DNA of 27,207 bases from Bacteroidales bacterium (lineage in GTDB: Bacteria > Bacteroidota > Bacteroidia > Bacteroidales > UBA7960). The position numbers were made by a program, and so were the translations under genes. Of the stretch, positions 1 through 8,068 are shown piece after piece; position 1 is the stretch's first letter, and every line of letters begins with the position of its first letter. The stretch is from assembly GCA_007122505.1 (NCBI GenBank), contig SKTQ01000223.1:1-27207 (forward strand). Direction: 5' to 3'. Below the pieces are notes generated by a model that did not search any database, had not been told where the DNA came from, and worked only from the letters and a program-made list of their open reading frames with translations.

Positions 1-22
1 CGTTCAGTTGACTGATATCCAT
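1..22 (-). CDS. Possible 5' end of a divergent gene running off the left edge
   Basis: An ATG on the minus strand at 22-20 opens a frame reading MDISQLN to the window edge. A match to the Bacteroidota -7 box (TATTTTTG on the minus strand, 58-51) lies about 30 bases upstream, which would give a short leader. No -33 TTG is visible at the usual spacing. Seven codons cannot identify a product, so this is only a plausible gene start. Confidence 0.2.
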
Positions 23-50
23 TTCTGTTAATGTGTTTCAATTTTAAACG

Positions 51-58
51 CAAAAATA
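51..58 (-). promoter_or_regulatory. Candidate -7 box of the left-edge divergent gene
   Basis: The minus strand reads TATTTTTG, an exact fit to the Bacteroidota -7 consensus TAnnTTTG. No -33 element was found 19-21 bases upstream and the region is very AT-rich, so chance is a real possibility. Confidence 0.25.
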
Positions 59-171
59 TTCATAGCATGTAAAATAGTGTTTTATTTTGTCGTTAAATAA
101 TGTTAAAGTACTGATAATCAAATAACAAATATTTATTTAACTTTTTTTAAGATTTTTTTTCTGAAAAATGC

Positions 172-201
172 TTGCCGAATAAAAAAATTGATCTACATTT
201 G
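172..201 (+). promoter_or_regulatory. Bacteroidota-type promoter of the ABC-GntR-GIN cassette
   Basis: TTG at 172-174 is followed after exactly 19 bases by TACATTTG at 194-201. This matches the Bacteroidota housekeeping promoter (-33 TTTG/TTG, 19-21 base spacer, -7 TAnnTTTG). Transcription would start near 206-208, about 35 bases before the ATG at 242. The stretch just downstream (204-225) has GTGT and ACAC at its ends and could hold the operator of the GntR repressor encoded third in the cassette, but the symmetry is weak. Confidence 0.6.
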
Positions 202-241
202 TAGTGTATTAGTATTGTAGAACACCATAACATTATGAAAG

Positions 242-1078
242 ATGGTACAAATTGAGAACTTAAGTTTTGGTTATACACGGAAACAGACCCTGTTTGACCA
301 ATTGGTGCTAGCCCTTGAACCCGGCCATATATATGGTTTGCTGGGGAGAAACGGGGCGGGCAAAACCACCTTGTTAAAAGTGATCGCCGGCTTGGTTTTT
401 CCCCGCGAAGGGTATTCGAAAGTGGCTGGTTTTGAATCACGGGACCGCGTACCTGAATGTTTGGCAGATATCTGTCTCATCCCTGAGGAATATCATTTGC
501 CATCTATTCCCATCAGCAGGTATGTCTCTCTAAATGCGCCTTTCTATAAGCGCTTTGATCATGAAAAACTGTCATGGTTGATGAAAGAGTTCCAGTTAAA
601 CCCGGAGCAGAAACTGCATCAGCTTTCTTTCGGTCAGAAAAAGAAATTTTTACTGGCATTCGGATTGGCCACATCAGCGCGTCTGATGCTCATGGATGAG
701 CCCACCAACGGACTGGATATCCCTTCGAAAAGTCAGTTTCGAAGAGTTATTGCAGCATCTCTTACCGAAGAACAAAGTGTGGTGATATCAACCCACCAGG
801 TTCGGGACCTTGAAACCCTGATTGATCCCATCATTATTATTGATGAAGGTAAAATCATTTTCCAGAGAAGTCTGGCAGAAATATCCGGCTCACTGGCATT
901 TGAAACCCTGGGAGAGATCAAGGAAAACCTGCAGCCCATTTATTATGAAGAAGCATTGGGTGGTTTTTCAACCATTATGCCAAATACAAAGGGCAAAGAC
1001 ACCAAGTTGGATATGGAACTGTTGTTTAACGGGGTCATTGCCAACACAAAAGGAATCAATCAAGCATTTAAATCTTAA
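242..1078 (+). CDS. ABC transporter ATP-binding protein (YtrB-like)
   Basis: This is a 278-residue cytoplasmic ATPase subunit that would drive the permease encoded next. Walker A is GRNGAGKT at about residues 35-42, the signature LSFGQ is at 128-132, Walker B LMLMDEP at 148-154 with the D-loop GLD, and the switch histidine H185. The usual Q-loop glutamine is replaced by PEE at 81-83. The single nucleotide-binding domain, the GntR gene downstream and the separate permease resemble the ytr-type exporters of Firmicutes, which respond to cell-wall antibiotics; the substrate here is unknown. The ATG at 242 is the first in-frame start and lies about 35 bases after the predicted transcription start. 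It is followed after 6 bases by the permease, so the genes are almost surely co-transcribed. Confidence 0.9.
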   Translation: MVQIENLSFGYTRKQTLFDQLVLALEPGHIYGLLGRNGAGKTTLLKVIAGLVFPREGYSKVAGFESRDRVPECLADICLIPEEYHLPSIPISRYVSLNAPFYKRFDHEKLSWLMKEFQLNPEQKLHQLSFGQKKKFLLAFGLATSARLMLMDEPTNGLDIPSKSQFRRVIAASLTEEQSVVISTHQVRDLETLIDPIIIIDEGKIIFQRSLAEISGSLAFETLGEIKENLQPIYYEEALGGFSTIMPNTKGKDTKLDMELLFNGVIANTKGINQAFKS

Positions 1079-1084
1079 GTACAA

Positions 1085-1852
1085 ATGAAAACAAATAACA
1101 TATTATCAATCAAACGGTTATATTTGTTTTTAAGACGACAAATATTATCCAATACCACAACATTGCTCATAGCCTTTGGGGCCGTTGCAGGTGCATTGCT
1201 TGTTGTAACGCTGTTGAGCGGCTTTTTGCAGCCACAGGAACCCAGCAATCTCACCGGATTATATTTATCAGCTATGTTTATTGGTGGTTTTGTGTTTACC
1301 AGTAATATTTACGCGGAGTTGCACCAGTCACAAAGAAGCTATCAGTTTCTGACACTTCCGGTCTCAACCACGGAACGGTTGGCAGGTGCCTGGGTAATAA
1401 CTGCTGTGTTGTTCCCGCTGGTTTCATTGGCTGCCATGGCTCTTATTGTATTGATAGCCAACTTACTTATTAACATCAGCATGGGTGTTTCACCATTCCC
1501 TTCCGTATTTACCGGGGGCACATGGACAGCAGTTAAAATATATGTGGTTACTCAATCCATGTTTCTTGCCGGTGCAGCCTATTTTCGAAAAAATAATTTC
1601 CTGAAAACCGTTTTGACATTGTTTGTGGCTTCGATGATACTGCAATTCTTTTTTGCCTTATCAGCGTGGCTGATCCTGTCACCACTTGATCCGGGGCCGG
1701 GATTTTCGATGCAGGCACAGCACCTCACACCCCAACTGGAACAACTGATTATGACCTATATACCCAATACGGCCCGGGTTGTGTTCTGGTATTTGTGGGC
1801 ACCATTTTTTCTGGTAATCGCATGGTTCAGCTTAAAAGAAAGGCAGGTGTAA
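1085..1852 (+). CDS. ABC transporter permease, membrane protein
   Basis: This 255-residue protein has about six hydrophobic segments: near residues 25-48, 58-78, 100-130, 155-170, 180-205 and a final one at 232-250 ending in the basic tail KERQV. The motif LPVSTTERLAGAW after the second segment is common in ABC-2-like permeases of this kind. No enzymatic motif is present. It begins 6 bases after the ATPase gene and ends 1 base before the GntR gene, so it should be the membrane partner of that ATPase. Family assignment rests on topology and context more than on conserved residues. Confidence 0.8.
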   Translation: MKTNNILSIKRLYLFLRRQILSNTTTLLIAFGAVAGALLVVTLLSGFLQPQEPSNLTGLYLSAMFIGGFVFTSNIYAELHQSQRSYQFLTLPVSTTERLAGAWVITAVLFPLVSLAAMALIVLIANLLINISMGVSPFPSVFTGGTWTAVKIYVVTQSMFLAGAAYFRKNNFLKTVLTLFVASMILQFFFALSAWLILSPLDPGPGFSMQAQHLTPQLEQLIMTYIPNTARVVFWYLWAPFFLVIAWFSLKERQV

Positions 1853-1853
1853 T

Positions 1854-2237
1854 ATGGAATTTAACGATAATCAGGCAATATATCTGCAGATTGCAGATTA
1901 CATTTGTGACCGGATCTTAAAAAGGCACTGGAAGGAGGGAGAAAAGATTCCCTCTATCAGGGACACCGCCGTTTTGATGGAAGTAAATCCCAACACAGTT
2001 GTCAGAACATTCAACTTCCTGCAAGACAAAGGAATTATATTCAACAAGCGAGGTATCGGTTACTTCGTAGCTGAAGACGGATTCAAAAAAACTATGGCAT
2101 TCAAAAAAGAAAATTTTATCAATGAGGATCTGCCAAAGGTTTTTCATACGATGGACATTTTAAAAATGCGCACATCCGACCTTGAGAATTATTATGAATC
2201 CTACAAAGAGCAAACCCTTAAAGAACAAACATCATAA
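1854..2237 (+). CDS. GntR-family transcriptional regulator, YtrA subfamily
   Basis: This is a short (127 residues) GntR protein with the winged helix-turn-helix at about residues 10-75, including YLQIADYICDRI, the PSIRDTA helix and NPNTVVRTF recognition helix, and the wing RGIGYFV. It lacks the large effector-binding domain of FadR or HutC types and has only a roughly 50-residue helical tail, which is the YtrA subfamily arrangement. Such regulators usually repress their own ABC transporter operon. Here the gene sits third, 1 base after the permease stop. The likely operator is around 194-225, near the promoter, but no clean palindrome is visible there. The effector is unknown. Confidence 0.88.
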   Translation: MEFNDNQAIYLQIADYICDRILKRHWKEGEKIPSIRDTAVLMEVNPNTVVRTFNFLQDKGIIFNKRGIGYFVAEDGFKKTMAFKKENFINEDLPKVFHTMDILKMRTSDLENYYESYKEQTLKEQTS

Positions 2238-2248
2238 AATCACTATCT

Positions 2249-3040
2249 ATGAAAACGAGCAATAAAATTCTATTTTCCGCCTTTGGTATTGTCCTGTTAG
2301 GTATCATCATCATCCTGTTGTATATCCGTGTTAATCTATCTTTGGATATGGTTGAAGGAAGTGGCAACGTTGTAACCGAAAGGAGGGAGGTTGCTGAATT
2401 CCGGCGCATTGATGTAAGAGGAAATATTCGTTTGCACATCTCACAAGGTGATGAATACTCTATGTCAATTGAAGCCGACGATAACCTTGTTCACCTGGTG
2501 ATGGCAAAGCCCGTTCAGGATAAGCTTTATGTGTATCTTGAAAAAGGCATTCATAAAGATGCAACCATGAATATTCACATCCAAACAACACAGTTAACAG
2601 AACTAACTGTATCAGCAGGTGCCCGTGCTTTTGCCTCTGACACTATTCATGGGGTTTCTTTCAAACATGTTTTGCAGGCGGGTGCACAAAGTGACCTGAT
2701 ACTGGACTTTGAGCGCATGGATCTGCTTGTCCAGGCTGGTGGTGTAAGTAGTTTATCTGGAAGGGTTTATCATGCACAGGTGTCAAGTTTGGCAGGAGCT
2801 ATCATTAACGCGCAATACCTGGAAGTTGAAGACCTGGAAATCAATGGGAGAGCCGGCTCCATCAACACTTTCCACGTTAACCGAAGCATTTCAGGCAGGG
2901 CACGAAATGGGGCCATCGTAAACTATTCAGGCGAACCCGATGTGGAGGACCTCAGAATAGAGCGCGGCGGCCTGATTCAGATAAGCATGGATGGTGAAGA
3001 AATGTTTCCTCATGCATTTGATTTTCCTGAAAATAAATGA
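2249..3040 (+). CDS. DUF2807 (GIN-domain) membrane-anchored protein
   Basis: This 263-residue protein has one N-terminal hydrophobic segment at about residues 6-32 and then an extracytoplasmic DUF2807 domain. The domain opens with the typical GSGNVVTERREVAEFRRIDV phrase and continues as repeated short beta strands (for example VSAGARAF, VQAGGVSSLSGRV, NGRAGSINTF), consistent with a beta-helix. The family is abundant in Bacteroidota and often called head GIN domain; its molecular role is unknown. It starts 11 bases after the GntR gene, so it is probably the last member of the cassette and may act as the surface-exposed part of an envelope response. No lipobox cysteine is seen, so it is likely held by the uncleaved hydrophobic segment. 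Confidence 0.82.
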   Translation: MKTSNKILFSAFGIVLLGIIIILLYIRVNLSLDMVEGSGNVVTERREVAEFRRIDVRGNIRLHISQGDEYSMSIEADDNLVHLVMAKPVQDKLYVYLEKGIHKDATMNIHIQTTQLTELTVSAGARAFASDTIHGVSFKHVLQAGAQSDLILDFERMDLLVQAGGVSSLSGRVYHAQVSSLAGAIINAQYLEVEDLEINGRAGSINTFHVNRSISGRARNGAIVNYSGEPDVEDLRIERGGLIQISMDGEEMFPHAFDFPENK

Positions 3041-3053
3041 AAGTTTATGCATG

Positions 3054-3090
3054 AAGCTTAAAATTGTTTAAGTTTGAGGCATATTTGCCT
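3054..3090 (+). other. Two tandem hairpins between the GIN gene and the methyltransferase gene
   Basis: Hairpin 1 is AAGCTTAAA (3054-3062) pairing with TTTAAGTTT (3067-3075) around the loop ATTG, with one G-T wobble. Hairpin 2 is AGGCA (3077-3081) pairing with TGCCT (3086-3090) around TATT. They fill most of the 57-base gap. There is no following T-tract, so a standard terminator is doubtful. They could slow read-through or hide the ribosome site of the next gene. Confidence 0.35.
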
Positions 3091-3097
3091 GAAAAGT

Positions 3098-3826
3098 ATG
3101 CCTGACTGGAAACATTTGTGTAAAAAATGCCTTGCTTTCGCCAGAATTGACCTGACAAAGAATATGGCGTATGATCGCCTGACCCTTAATATTTTAAAAA
3201 CAAAGCTAAAAAGCACCTCCAACTGTATTGACATCGGTTGTCATGACGGGGAGGTGCTTAAACAAGTGATTAAACTAGCACCGGCAGGGAAACATTATGC
3301 CTTCGAGCCCATACCGGAATATTATGAACTGCTATTGAATGTATACGGCAACCAGGTTACTGTGTTGCCGTATGCATTGTCGGACAAGCATGGCCGCACC
3401 TTGTTTCACCATGTACGTAACGCCCCGGCATACAGTGGTTTACGGCAAAGAAAATACGCTACTAATGACCCTGATATACAAGAAATTGAAGTGGAAACGC
3501 GACGGTTGGATGATCTGATTCCGCAAGACATACAGATAGATTTCATTAAAATAGATGTAGAGGGTGCTGAGTATTTGGTCATGCAAGGAGCCAAAGAATT
3601 AATCACCCGTTGTAAACCGATCATTGTGTTTGAATTTGGTTTGGGAGCCAGCGATTTTTATCAAACCAAACCCGAGGAATTATATCATTTCCTTGTAAAT
3701 GATTCCGGTATGAAAATATCTTTGCTTCAGGATTATATTTTAAAGAAAAAGGCTCTGGACTTGGAAAGCTTTCAAAGATGTTATCAAGACCAGCTTGAAT
3801 ATTATTTTATTGCCCATCCCAAATAA
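3098..3826 (+). CDS. FkbM-family SAM-dependent methyltransferase
   Basis: This 242-residue Rossmann-fold enzyme probably methylates a hydroxyl or another group on a sugar or secondary metabolite. SAM motif I is IDIGCHDGEVL at about residues 44-54, the acidic residue of motif II is in AFEP (E70), and the FkbM hallmark IKIDVEGAE is at 150-158, followed by VFEFG. The ATG at 3098 is preferred over an in-frame TTG at 3074, because the TTG lies inside a pair of hairpins. The gene follows the GIN cassette after 57 bases but has no functional partner nearby, so the substrate cannot be inferred. It faces the TPR gene tail to tail across a terminator. Confidence 0.85.
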   Translation: MPDWKHLCKKCLAFARIDLTKNMAYDRLTLNILKTKLKSTSNCIDIGCHDGEVLKQVIKLAPAGKHYAFEPIPEYYELLLNVYGNQVTVLPYALSDKHGRTLFHHVRNAPAYSGLRQRKYATNDPDIQEIEVETRRLDDLIPQDIQIDFIKIDVEGAEYLVMQGAKELITRCKPIIVFEFGLGASDFYQTKPEELYHFLVNDSGMKISLLQDYILKKKALDLESFQRCYQDQLEYYFIAHPK

Positions 3827-3933
3827 TCATATATTCAAAGATTAAGCAATTGTGCGACGGTTTAAACAACAATTACATTTTGATGACTATTTTGTTTTAT
3901 AATTAATATTATGTTAAATATATAATATAAAAA

Positions 3934-3966
3934 GACAGGGCGAATGTTTTCACTGCCCTGCCCTCT
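3934..3966. terminator. Bidirectional intrinsic terminator between two convergent genes
   Basis: CAGGGC (3936-3941) pairs with GCCCTG (3955-3960) around a 13-base loop that can fold further. On the minus strand the stem is followed by TCTTTTTATATT, a good U-tract for the TPR gene. On the plus strand it is followed by CCCTCTTTT, weaker but usable for the methyltransferase gene. Confidence 0.7.
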
Positions 3967-4002
3967 TTTAGCTTTAGTATAAAATGTTAAAATGTTAAAT
4001 GG

Positions 4003-5217
4003 CTAATCTTCTTCACCGAAATACTTCAGGTACAGCCCTTCTATTTCCTTAAGCTTATCCGGTTGATTGGTGCGTGCGTATAATTCAACCAGAGAGATGA
4101 GTACCGTTCTGTAAAATTCATGGTCTTCATCAATCATTTCAAGTGCTTGTTGCAAATAAGGTTCTGCATCAAGCCATATTCTCCGGATTTCCTTTTCATC
4201 TTCTTCATATTGAGCAAAATCGTGGGTTGCTCTCAGCCTTTCTTCAGCTTCTTCAAAAAGGCGCAATCCTTTATTGAAATGCAAAGCACCGAGGTTAAAC
4301 ATCGCATCAAAATAATCCGGATCTATTTCAAGGGCTTTTTTATAAGCACTAATGGCTTCCTGAAAGGCAAATTCTCGTTTTTCTGCCGGATAGAGTGTAT
4401 CCTGGGCCATCTGATCGTAATTGGCAGCCAAAGCAAAATACAGTACCGGATTATCCGGGTCTTTTTCAATGGCAATATCAAGTATTTTTTCGGCCCTGTT
4501 TAAGTCCCCTGTAAAGATGTGGATATTGGCTTCGGTAAAGATAAGTTCAAGGTCATCCGGATAACGTTCCCGTCCTTCTTCCACATATTGGGTGCCACCA
4601 ACGGTATCGCCAAGGAAAAGGGAAATATTAGCCAGGGATGAATACAAAAACGGTTGGTCGTATTTCATATCCCTCAGTCTTTTGTACAGATCCAATGCTT
4701 TTTCATATTGTTGCCCAAGCTCTGCAGAGAGTGCTGCATTATAAAGCGTTGTTGTATCCTGTGCTTCAAAAGTTTTCCCTATTTCATAGGCCCGCAGGAA
4801 ATAATCGCTGGCTTTTCCCCAATTTTGCTGGTTGTATTGGTCCACTCCCTGGTTGAAAACCATTTCAGATAAAAACAACATGTTTTGTTGAATCTGTATC
4901 CAATGCTCATTGTCTGTATCCAGTTCCATTGCGTTTATCATCGCTTCATCGGCTTTATCCACAGGGTTTTCCACAAGCGCCCTGTATTCCGGATTTTCGG
5001 AAATGGCAATTTGAAGATGTAAGCGCGCTTTGAGCAACCAGAATTCCGGATCATCAAATACTTCTTCGTATTCCATAGCTGCTTGCAGATTTTCCAGGGC
5101 ACTGGCGAGGTTTCCCCTGTCAATATTGCGATCTGCACGCCTCATGTCTCTGCCTTGTGCGTAGAGCACAGACGTTGAGAACAGAACAAATATGAAAAAA
5201 ACTACTATGCGTTTCAT
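4003..5217 (-). CDS. Secreted tetratricopeptide-repeat protein downstream of gyrA
   Basis: The start at 5217 gives MKRIVVFFIFVLFSTSVLYAQ, a clean Sec signal peptide with cleavage after residue 20, and a mature periplasmic protein of about 385 residues (404 in total). An upstream in-frame TTG at 5274 would bury the signal peptide behind 19 residues, so it is rejected. The body is built of TPR helices. The clearest units are ALDLYKRLRDMKYDQPFLYSSLA, the NPVLYFALAANYDQ region and AISAYKKALEIDPDYFDAMFNLGALHFNKG. It begins about 100 bases after gyrA on the same strand and ends at a terminator, so it is probably co-transcribed with gyrA. TPR proteins are scaffolds; I cannot name its partner. Confidence 0.85.
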   Translation of the reverse strand: MKRIVVFFIFVLFSTSVLYAQGRDMRRADRNIDRGNLASALENLQAAMEYEEVFDDPEFWLLKARLHLQIAISENPEYRALVENPVDKADEAMINAMELDTDNEHWIQIQQNMLFLSEMVFNQGVDQYNQQNWGKASDYFLRAYEIGKTFEAQDTTTLYNAALSAELGQQYEKALDLYKRLRDMKYDQPFLYSSLANISLFLGDTVGGTQYVEEGRERYPDDLELIFTEANIHIFTGDLNRAEKILDIAIEKDPDNPVLYFALAANYDQMAQDTLYPAEKREFAFQEAISAYKKALEIDPDYFDAMFNLGALHFNKGLRLFEEAEERLRATHDFAQYEEDEKEIRRIWLDAEPYLQQALEMIDEDHEFYRTVLISLVELYARTNQPDKLKEIEGLYLKYFGEED

Positions 5218-5321
5218 TGGATTAAATTTTGGTTTAAAAAAAGATTTGTTTTTGAGTGATGGTATGTATGGCAAAATTAAAAATTATTTCAAAAAATGCA
5301 ACAGTTTTGGAAAACTTGTGA

Positions 5322-7850
5322 TTAATTGTCATCATTTTCTGCCGATTCACCTGCCGGTTCATCATTGGATTCAACTTCATCATTTCCATTCAGACCATTG
5401 CTACCGTTGAGTGCTTTTTCCTGGACTTTAGTGACGGCTGCAATTTTGTCATCATTTTTCAGGGTAATTAGTTTTACACCTTGTGTAGCCCTGCCCATAT
5501 CACGCAAATCCGATACGGCAAGTCTGATTGTGATACCTGATTTGTTGATAATCATGAGGTGGTCGTTTTCCTGTACATTTACCATCGCGATCAGCGGTCC
5601 TGTTTTTTCGGTAATATTAAGGGTTATCACTCCCTTACCTCCCCTGTTGGTTATTCGATATTCATCCAGGATAGAACGTTTACCGTATCCTTTTTCACTC
5701 ACCACCAGGATACTGCTCATTGCATCTTCTACACAAACCATACCAATTACATCGTCGTGTGGTCCGGCCAGGCTGATACCTCTTACTCCGGAAACATTTC
5801 TACCCATGGAACGTACAGTATTTTCCTTAAATCGTATAGCTTTGCCGCTTCTGGATCCGATAAGGATTTCATTTTCACCGTTTGTCAATGAGGCTTCAAT
5901 CAATTCATCTCCCTCCCTGATATTGATAGCGATAATTCCATTGGCTCTCGGTCTGCTGTAAGCTTCAAGGCTGGTTTTCTTGATTACACCTTTCCTGGTG
6001 CACATCATGATAAAATGGTTTTTGATGTATTCCTCATCTGTGAGGTCTCTGACATTGACAAAGGCTTTGATTTTGTCGTCGGAAGGAATATTGATCAGGT
6101 TTTGAATGGCCCTGCCCTTTGACGTTTTGGTGCCTTCAGGAATTTCAAACACCCTCATCCAAAAGCATTTACCCTGTTCGGTAAAGAATAACAGATAGTT
6201 ATGGTTCGTGGCCACAAAAAGGTGTTCCACGAAATCGTCGTCGCGCGTTACCGAACCTTTGCTACCGCGGCCTCCCCTACCCTGTGTTCTGAATTCTGAG
6301 AGCAATGTCCTTTTGATGTAGCCCAGATGTGAGATAGTGATCACTACTTCTTCGTCTGGGATGGTATCTTCGATACGAAAGTCATTGGCTGTATATTCGA
6401 TTTCCGATCTTGTTTTATCTCCAAACTTTTCTTTTACCTCGACTAACTCATCCTTAATGATATTCATCCGAAGAGAAATATCGGCAAGAACAGATTTTAA
6501 ATATTCAATCTTTTGCAGAAGTTCTTTGTATTCCTTATCAATTTTGTCCCTTTCCAAACCGGTAAGTCTCTGCAAACGCATATCCAGAATGGCTTTGGCC
6601 TGTATTTCAGTAAGAGAAAACTTCTCCATAAGGCCTTCCCTGGCTTCATCGGGTGTTTGGGAAGCACGTATCAGGGCTATTACTTCGTCGATGTGGTCCA
6701 GTGCAATAAGCAGTCCTTCAAGTATGTGGGCCCGTTTTTCTGCTTCCCTCAGTTCATATTCGGTGCGTCGTGTAACCACATCATGGCGATGCTCCACATA
6801 ATACTGAATCAACTCCTTCAGGTTCAATAGCATGGGTCTTCCATTGACCAGGGCAATGTTATTCACATTGAAAGATGTTTGCAAAGCCGTATGTTGGTAA
6901 AGCAGGTTAAGCACAACATTTGGTACAGCATCCTTACGCAGTTCATACACAATACGCATCCCTTTCCTGTCGGATTCATCGCGGATATCGGAGATTCCTT
7001 CAATTTTTTTATCATTCACCAGATCGGCGGTCCGTTTGATCATTTCGGCTTTGTTGACCTGGTATGGGACAGAAGTTGCGATGATGGCTTCTTTACCGTT
7101 ATCGAGTATTTCCATGGTTGTTTCACCACGCATTACGATACGTCCTCTCCCGGTATGATAGGCATCTTTCACACCTTCGTAGCCGTAGATCAAACCGCCG
7201 GTTGGGAAGTCCGGTGCCTTGATATGCTTCATCAGGCCGTCAATATCGATGTCGTTGTCATCAATATAGGCGATGATGCCGTCCACCACCTCACTAAGGT
7301 TATGGGGTGGCATATTGGTAGCCATGCCTACGGCAATTCCCGATGATCCGTTTACCAGCAGGTTGGGAATTTTGGCGGGGAGTATGGTCGGTTCCTTGAG
7401 AGTATCGTCAAAGTTTAGCTGAAAGTCCACTGTTTCCTTATCAATGTCGGCCAGCATTTCTTCTGCGATCCTTTGCATACGGGCTTCAGTATAACGCATG
7501 GCGGCAGGGCTGTCGCCGTCTATACTGCCAAAATTACCCTGACCGTCAACGAGCGGATATCTCAGCGACCAATCCTGTGCCATTCTGACCATGGCATCAT
7601 ACACGGAGCTGTCGCCATGGGGGTGATATTTACCCAGCACCTCCCCTACTATCCTGGCTGATTTTTTATACGGACGGTTGCTCAGGGTACCCAATTCGTG
7701 CATCCCAAACAATACACGGCGGTGCACGGGTTTTAAACCGTCACGCACATCGGGGAGTGCCCTGGAAACGATCACAGACATGGCATAATCGATGTATGCC
7801 GATTTCATCTGATCTTCAATATCAACCTTGATAATCTTTTCTTCTGACAT
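5322..7850 (-). CDS. gyrA: DNA gyrase subunit A
   Basis: GyrA cuts and rejoins DNA in the A2B2 gyrase that introduces negative supercoils. The ATG at 7850 (MSEEKIIKVDIEDQM) gives 842 residues; an in-frame TTG four codons upstream is unlikely to be used. The catalytic tyrosine is Y120 in AAMRYTEARM. The quinolone-resistance region GKYHPHGDSSVYDAMVRM carries Ser and Asp at the positions equal to E. coli S83 and D87, the usual sensitive residues. The C-terminal beta-pinwheel has repeated blades such as SRSGKAIRFKE and INKSGITIRLAV, and a GyrA box of the form QGRGGRG, one residue off the canonical QRRGGKG pattern. The protein ends in an acidic, Asn-rich tail. Length and pinwheel repeats favour GyrA over ParC, and gyrB is not in the window. 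Confidence 0.96.
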   Translation of the reverse strand: MSEEKIIKVDIEDQMKSAYIDYAMSVIVSRALPDVRDGLKPVHRRVLFGMHELGTLSNRPYKKSARIVGEVLGKYHPHGDSSVYDAMVRMAQDWSLRYPLVDGQGNFGSIDGDSPAAMRYTEARMQRIAEEMLADIDKETVDFQLNFDDTLKEPTILPAKIPNLLVNGSSGIAVGMATNMPPHNLSEVVDGIIAYIDDNDIDIDGLMKHIKAPDFPTGGLIYGYEGVKDAYHTGRGRIVMRGETTMEILDNGKEAIIATSVPYQVNKAEMIKRTADLVNDKKIEGISDIRDESDRKGMRIVYELRKDAVPNVVLNLLYQHTALQTSFNVNNIALVNGRPMLLNLKELIQYYVEHRHDVVTRRTEYELREAEKRAHILEGLLIALDHIDEVIALIRASQTPDEAREGLMEKFSLTEIQAKAILDMRLQRLTGLERDKIDKEYKELLQKIEYLKSVLADISLRMNIIKDELVEVKEKFGDKTRSEIEYTANDFRIEDTIPDEEVVITISHLGYIKRTLLSEFRTQGRGGRGSKGSVTRDDDFVEHLFVATNHNYLLFFTEQGKCFWMRVFEIPEGTKTSKGRAIQNLINIPSDDKIKAFVNVRDLTDEEYIKNHFIMMCTRKGVIKKTSLEAYSRPRANGIIAINIREGDELIEASLTNGENEILIGSRSGKAIRFKENTVRSMGRNVSGVRGISLAGPHDDVIGMVCVEDAMSSILVVSEKGYGKRSILDEYRITNRGGKGVITLNITEKTGPLIAMVNVQENDHLMIINKSGITIRLAVSDLRDMGRATQGVKLITLKNDDKIAAVTKVQEKALNGSNGLNGNDEVESNDEPAGESAENDDN

Positions 7851-8068
7851 TTTGAAAATCAATATTTTGTAAAGAAAAACACATCAAAAAATAAACATAC
7901 GAAAATACACAATTTTTCCCACATTAAATCATTCTTATTGAGCACGGAAGCATCAACTTTCCAACAATTGAGGTTAATTATTGTTAATAAGTTAGAGTGC
8001 TTAATTGCATTTTGATTAATATTGTAATGTTTAATGATTTTAAAAATAAACCACAAAGGAAATAACCT
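7851..8068. other. Divergent intergenic region between gyrA and clpC
   Basis: This 218-base AT-rich region must carry promoters for both genes, but neither is clear. For clpC the best -7 candidate is TAATATTG at 8017-8024 (one mismatch to TAnnTTTG), with no TTG at the right spacing. For gyrA only imperfect boxes are seen near 7885-7899. An inverted repeat, ATTGAGCAC (7937-7945) and GTGCTTAAT (7997-8005), spans 51 bases and may be chance. Confidence 0.4.
8056..8060 (+). promoter_or_regulatory. Ribosome binding site of clpC
   Basis: AAGGA lies 8 bases before the ATG at 8069. It is one of the few clear Shine-Dalgarno sequences in the window and it fixes the start. Confidence 0.65.

Noticed and set aside
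3074..3097. TTG start of the methyltransferase
   Set aside because: It lies inside a pair of hairpins and adds only eight residues with no family match; ATG at 3098 is preferred.
5218..5274. Longer TPR protein from a TTG at 5274
   Set aside because: It would put 19 residues ahead of a clear signal peptide.
5326..5961. A 211-codon open frame antisense to gyrA
   Set aside because: It lies wholly within gyrA, has low-complexity Ser/Leu/Ile composition and no recognisable domain; it is a codon-bias shadow.
7937..8005. CIRCE-like element before clpC
   Set aside because: Only one half resembles CIRCE (GAGTGCTTAA near 7995); the matching TTAGCACTC is absent at the required 9-base spacing. The distant inverted repeat is probably chance.
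7859..8056. A 65-codon minus-strand frame between gyrA and clpC
   Set aside because: It is a product of AT-rich intergenic DNA (Ile, Asn, Lys, Phe-rich) and overlaps the promoter region of both genes.
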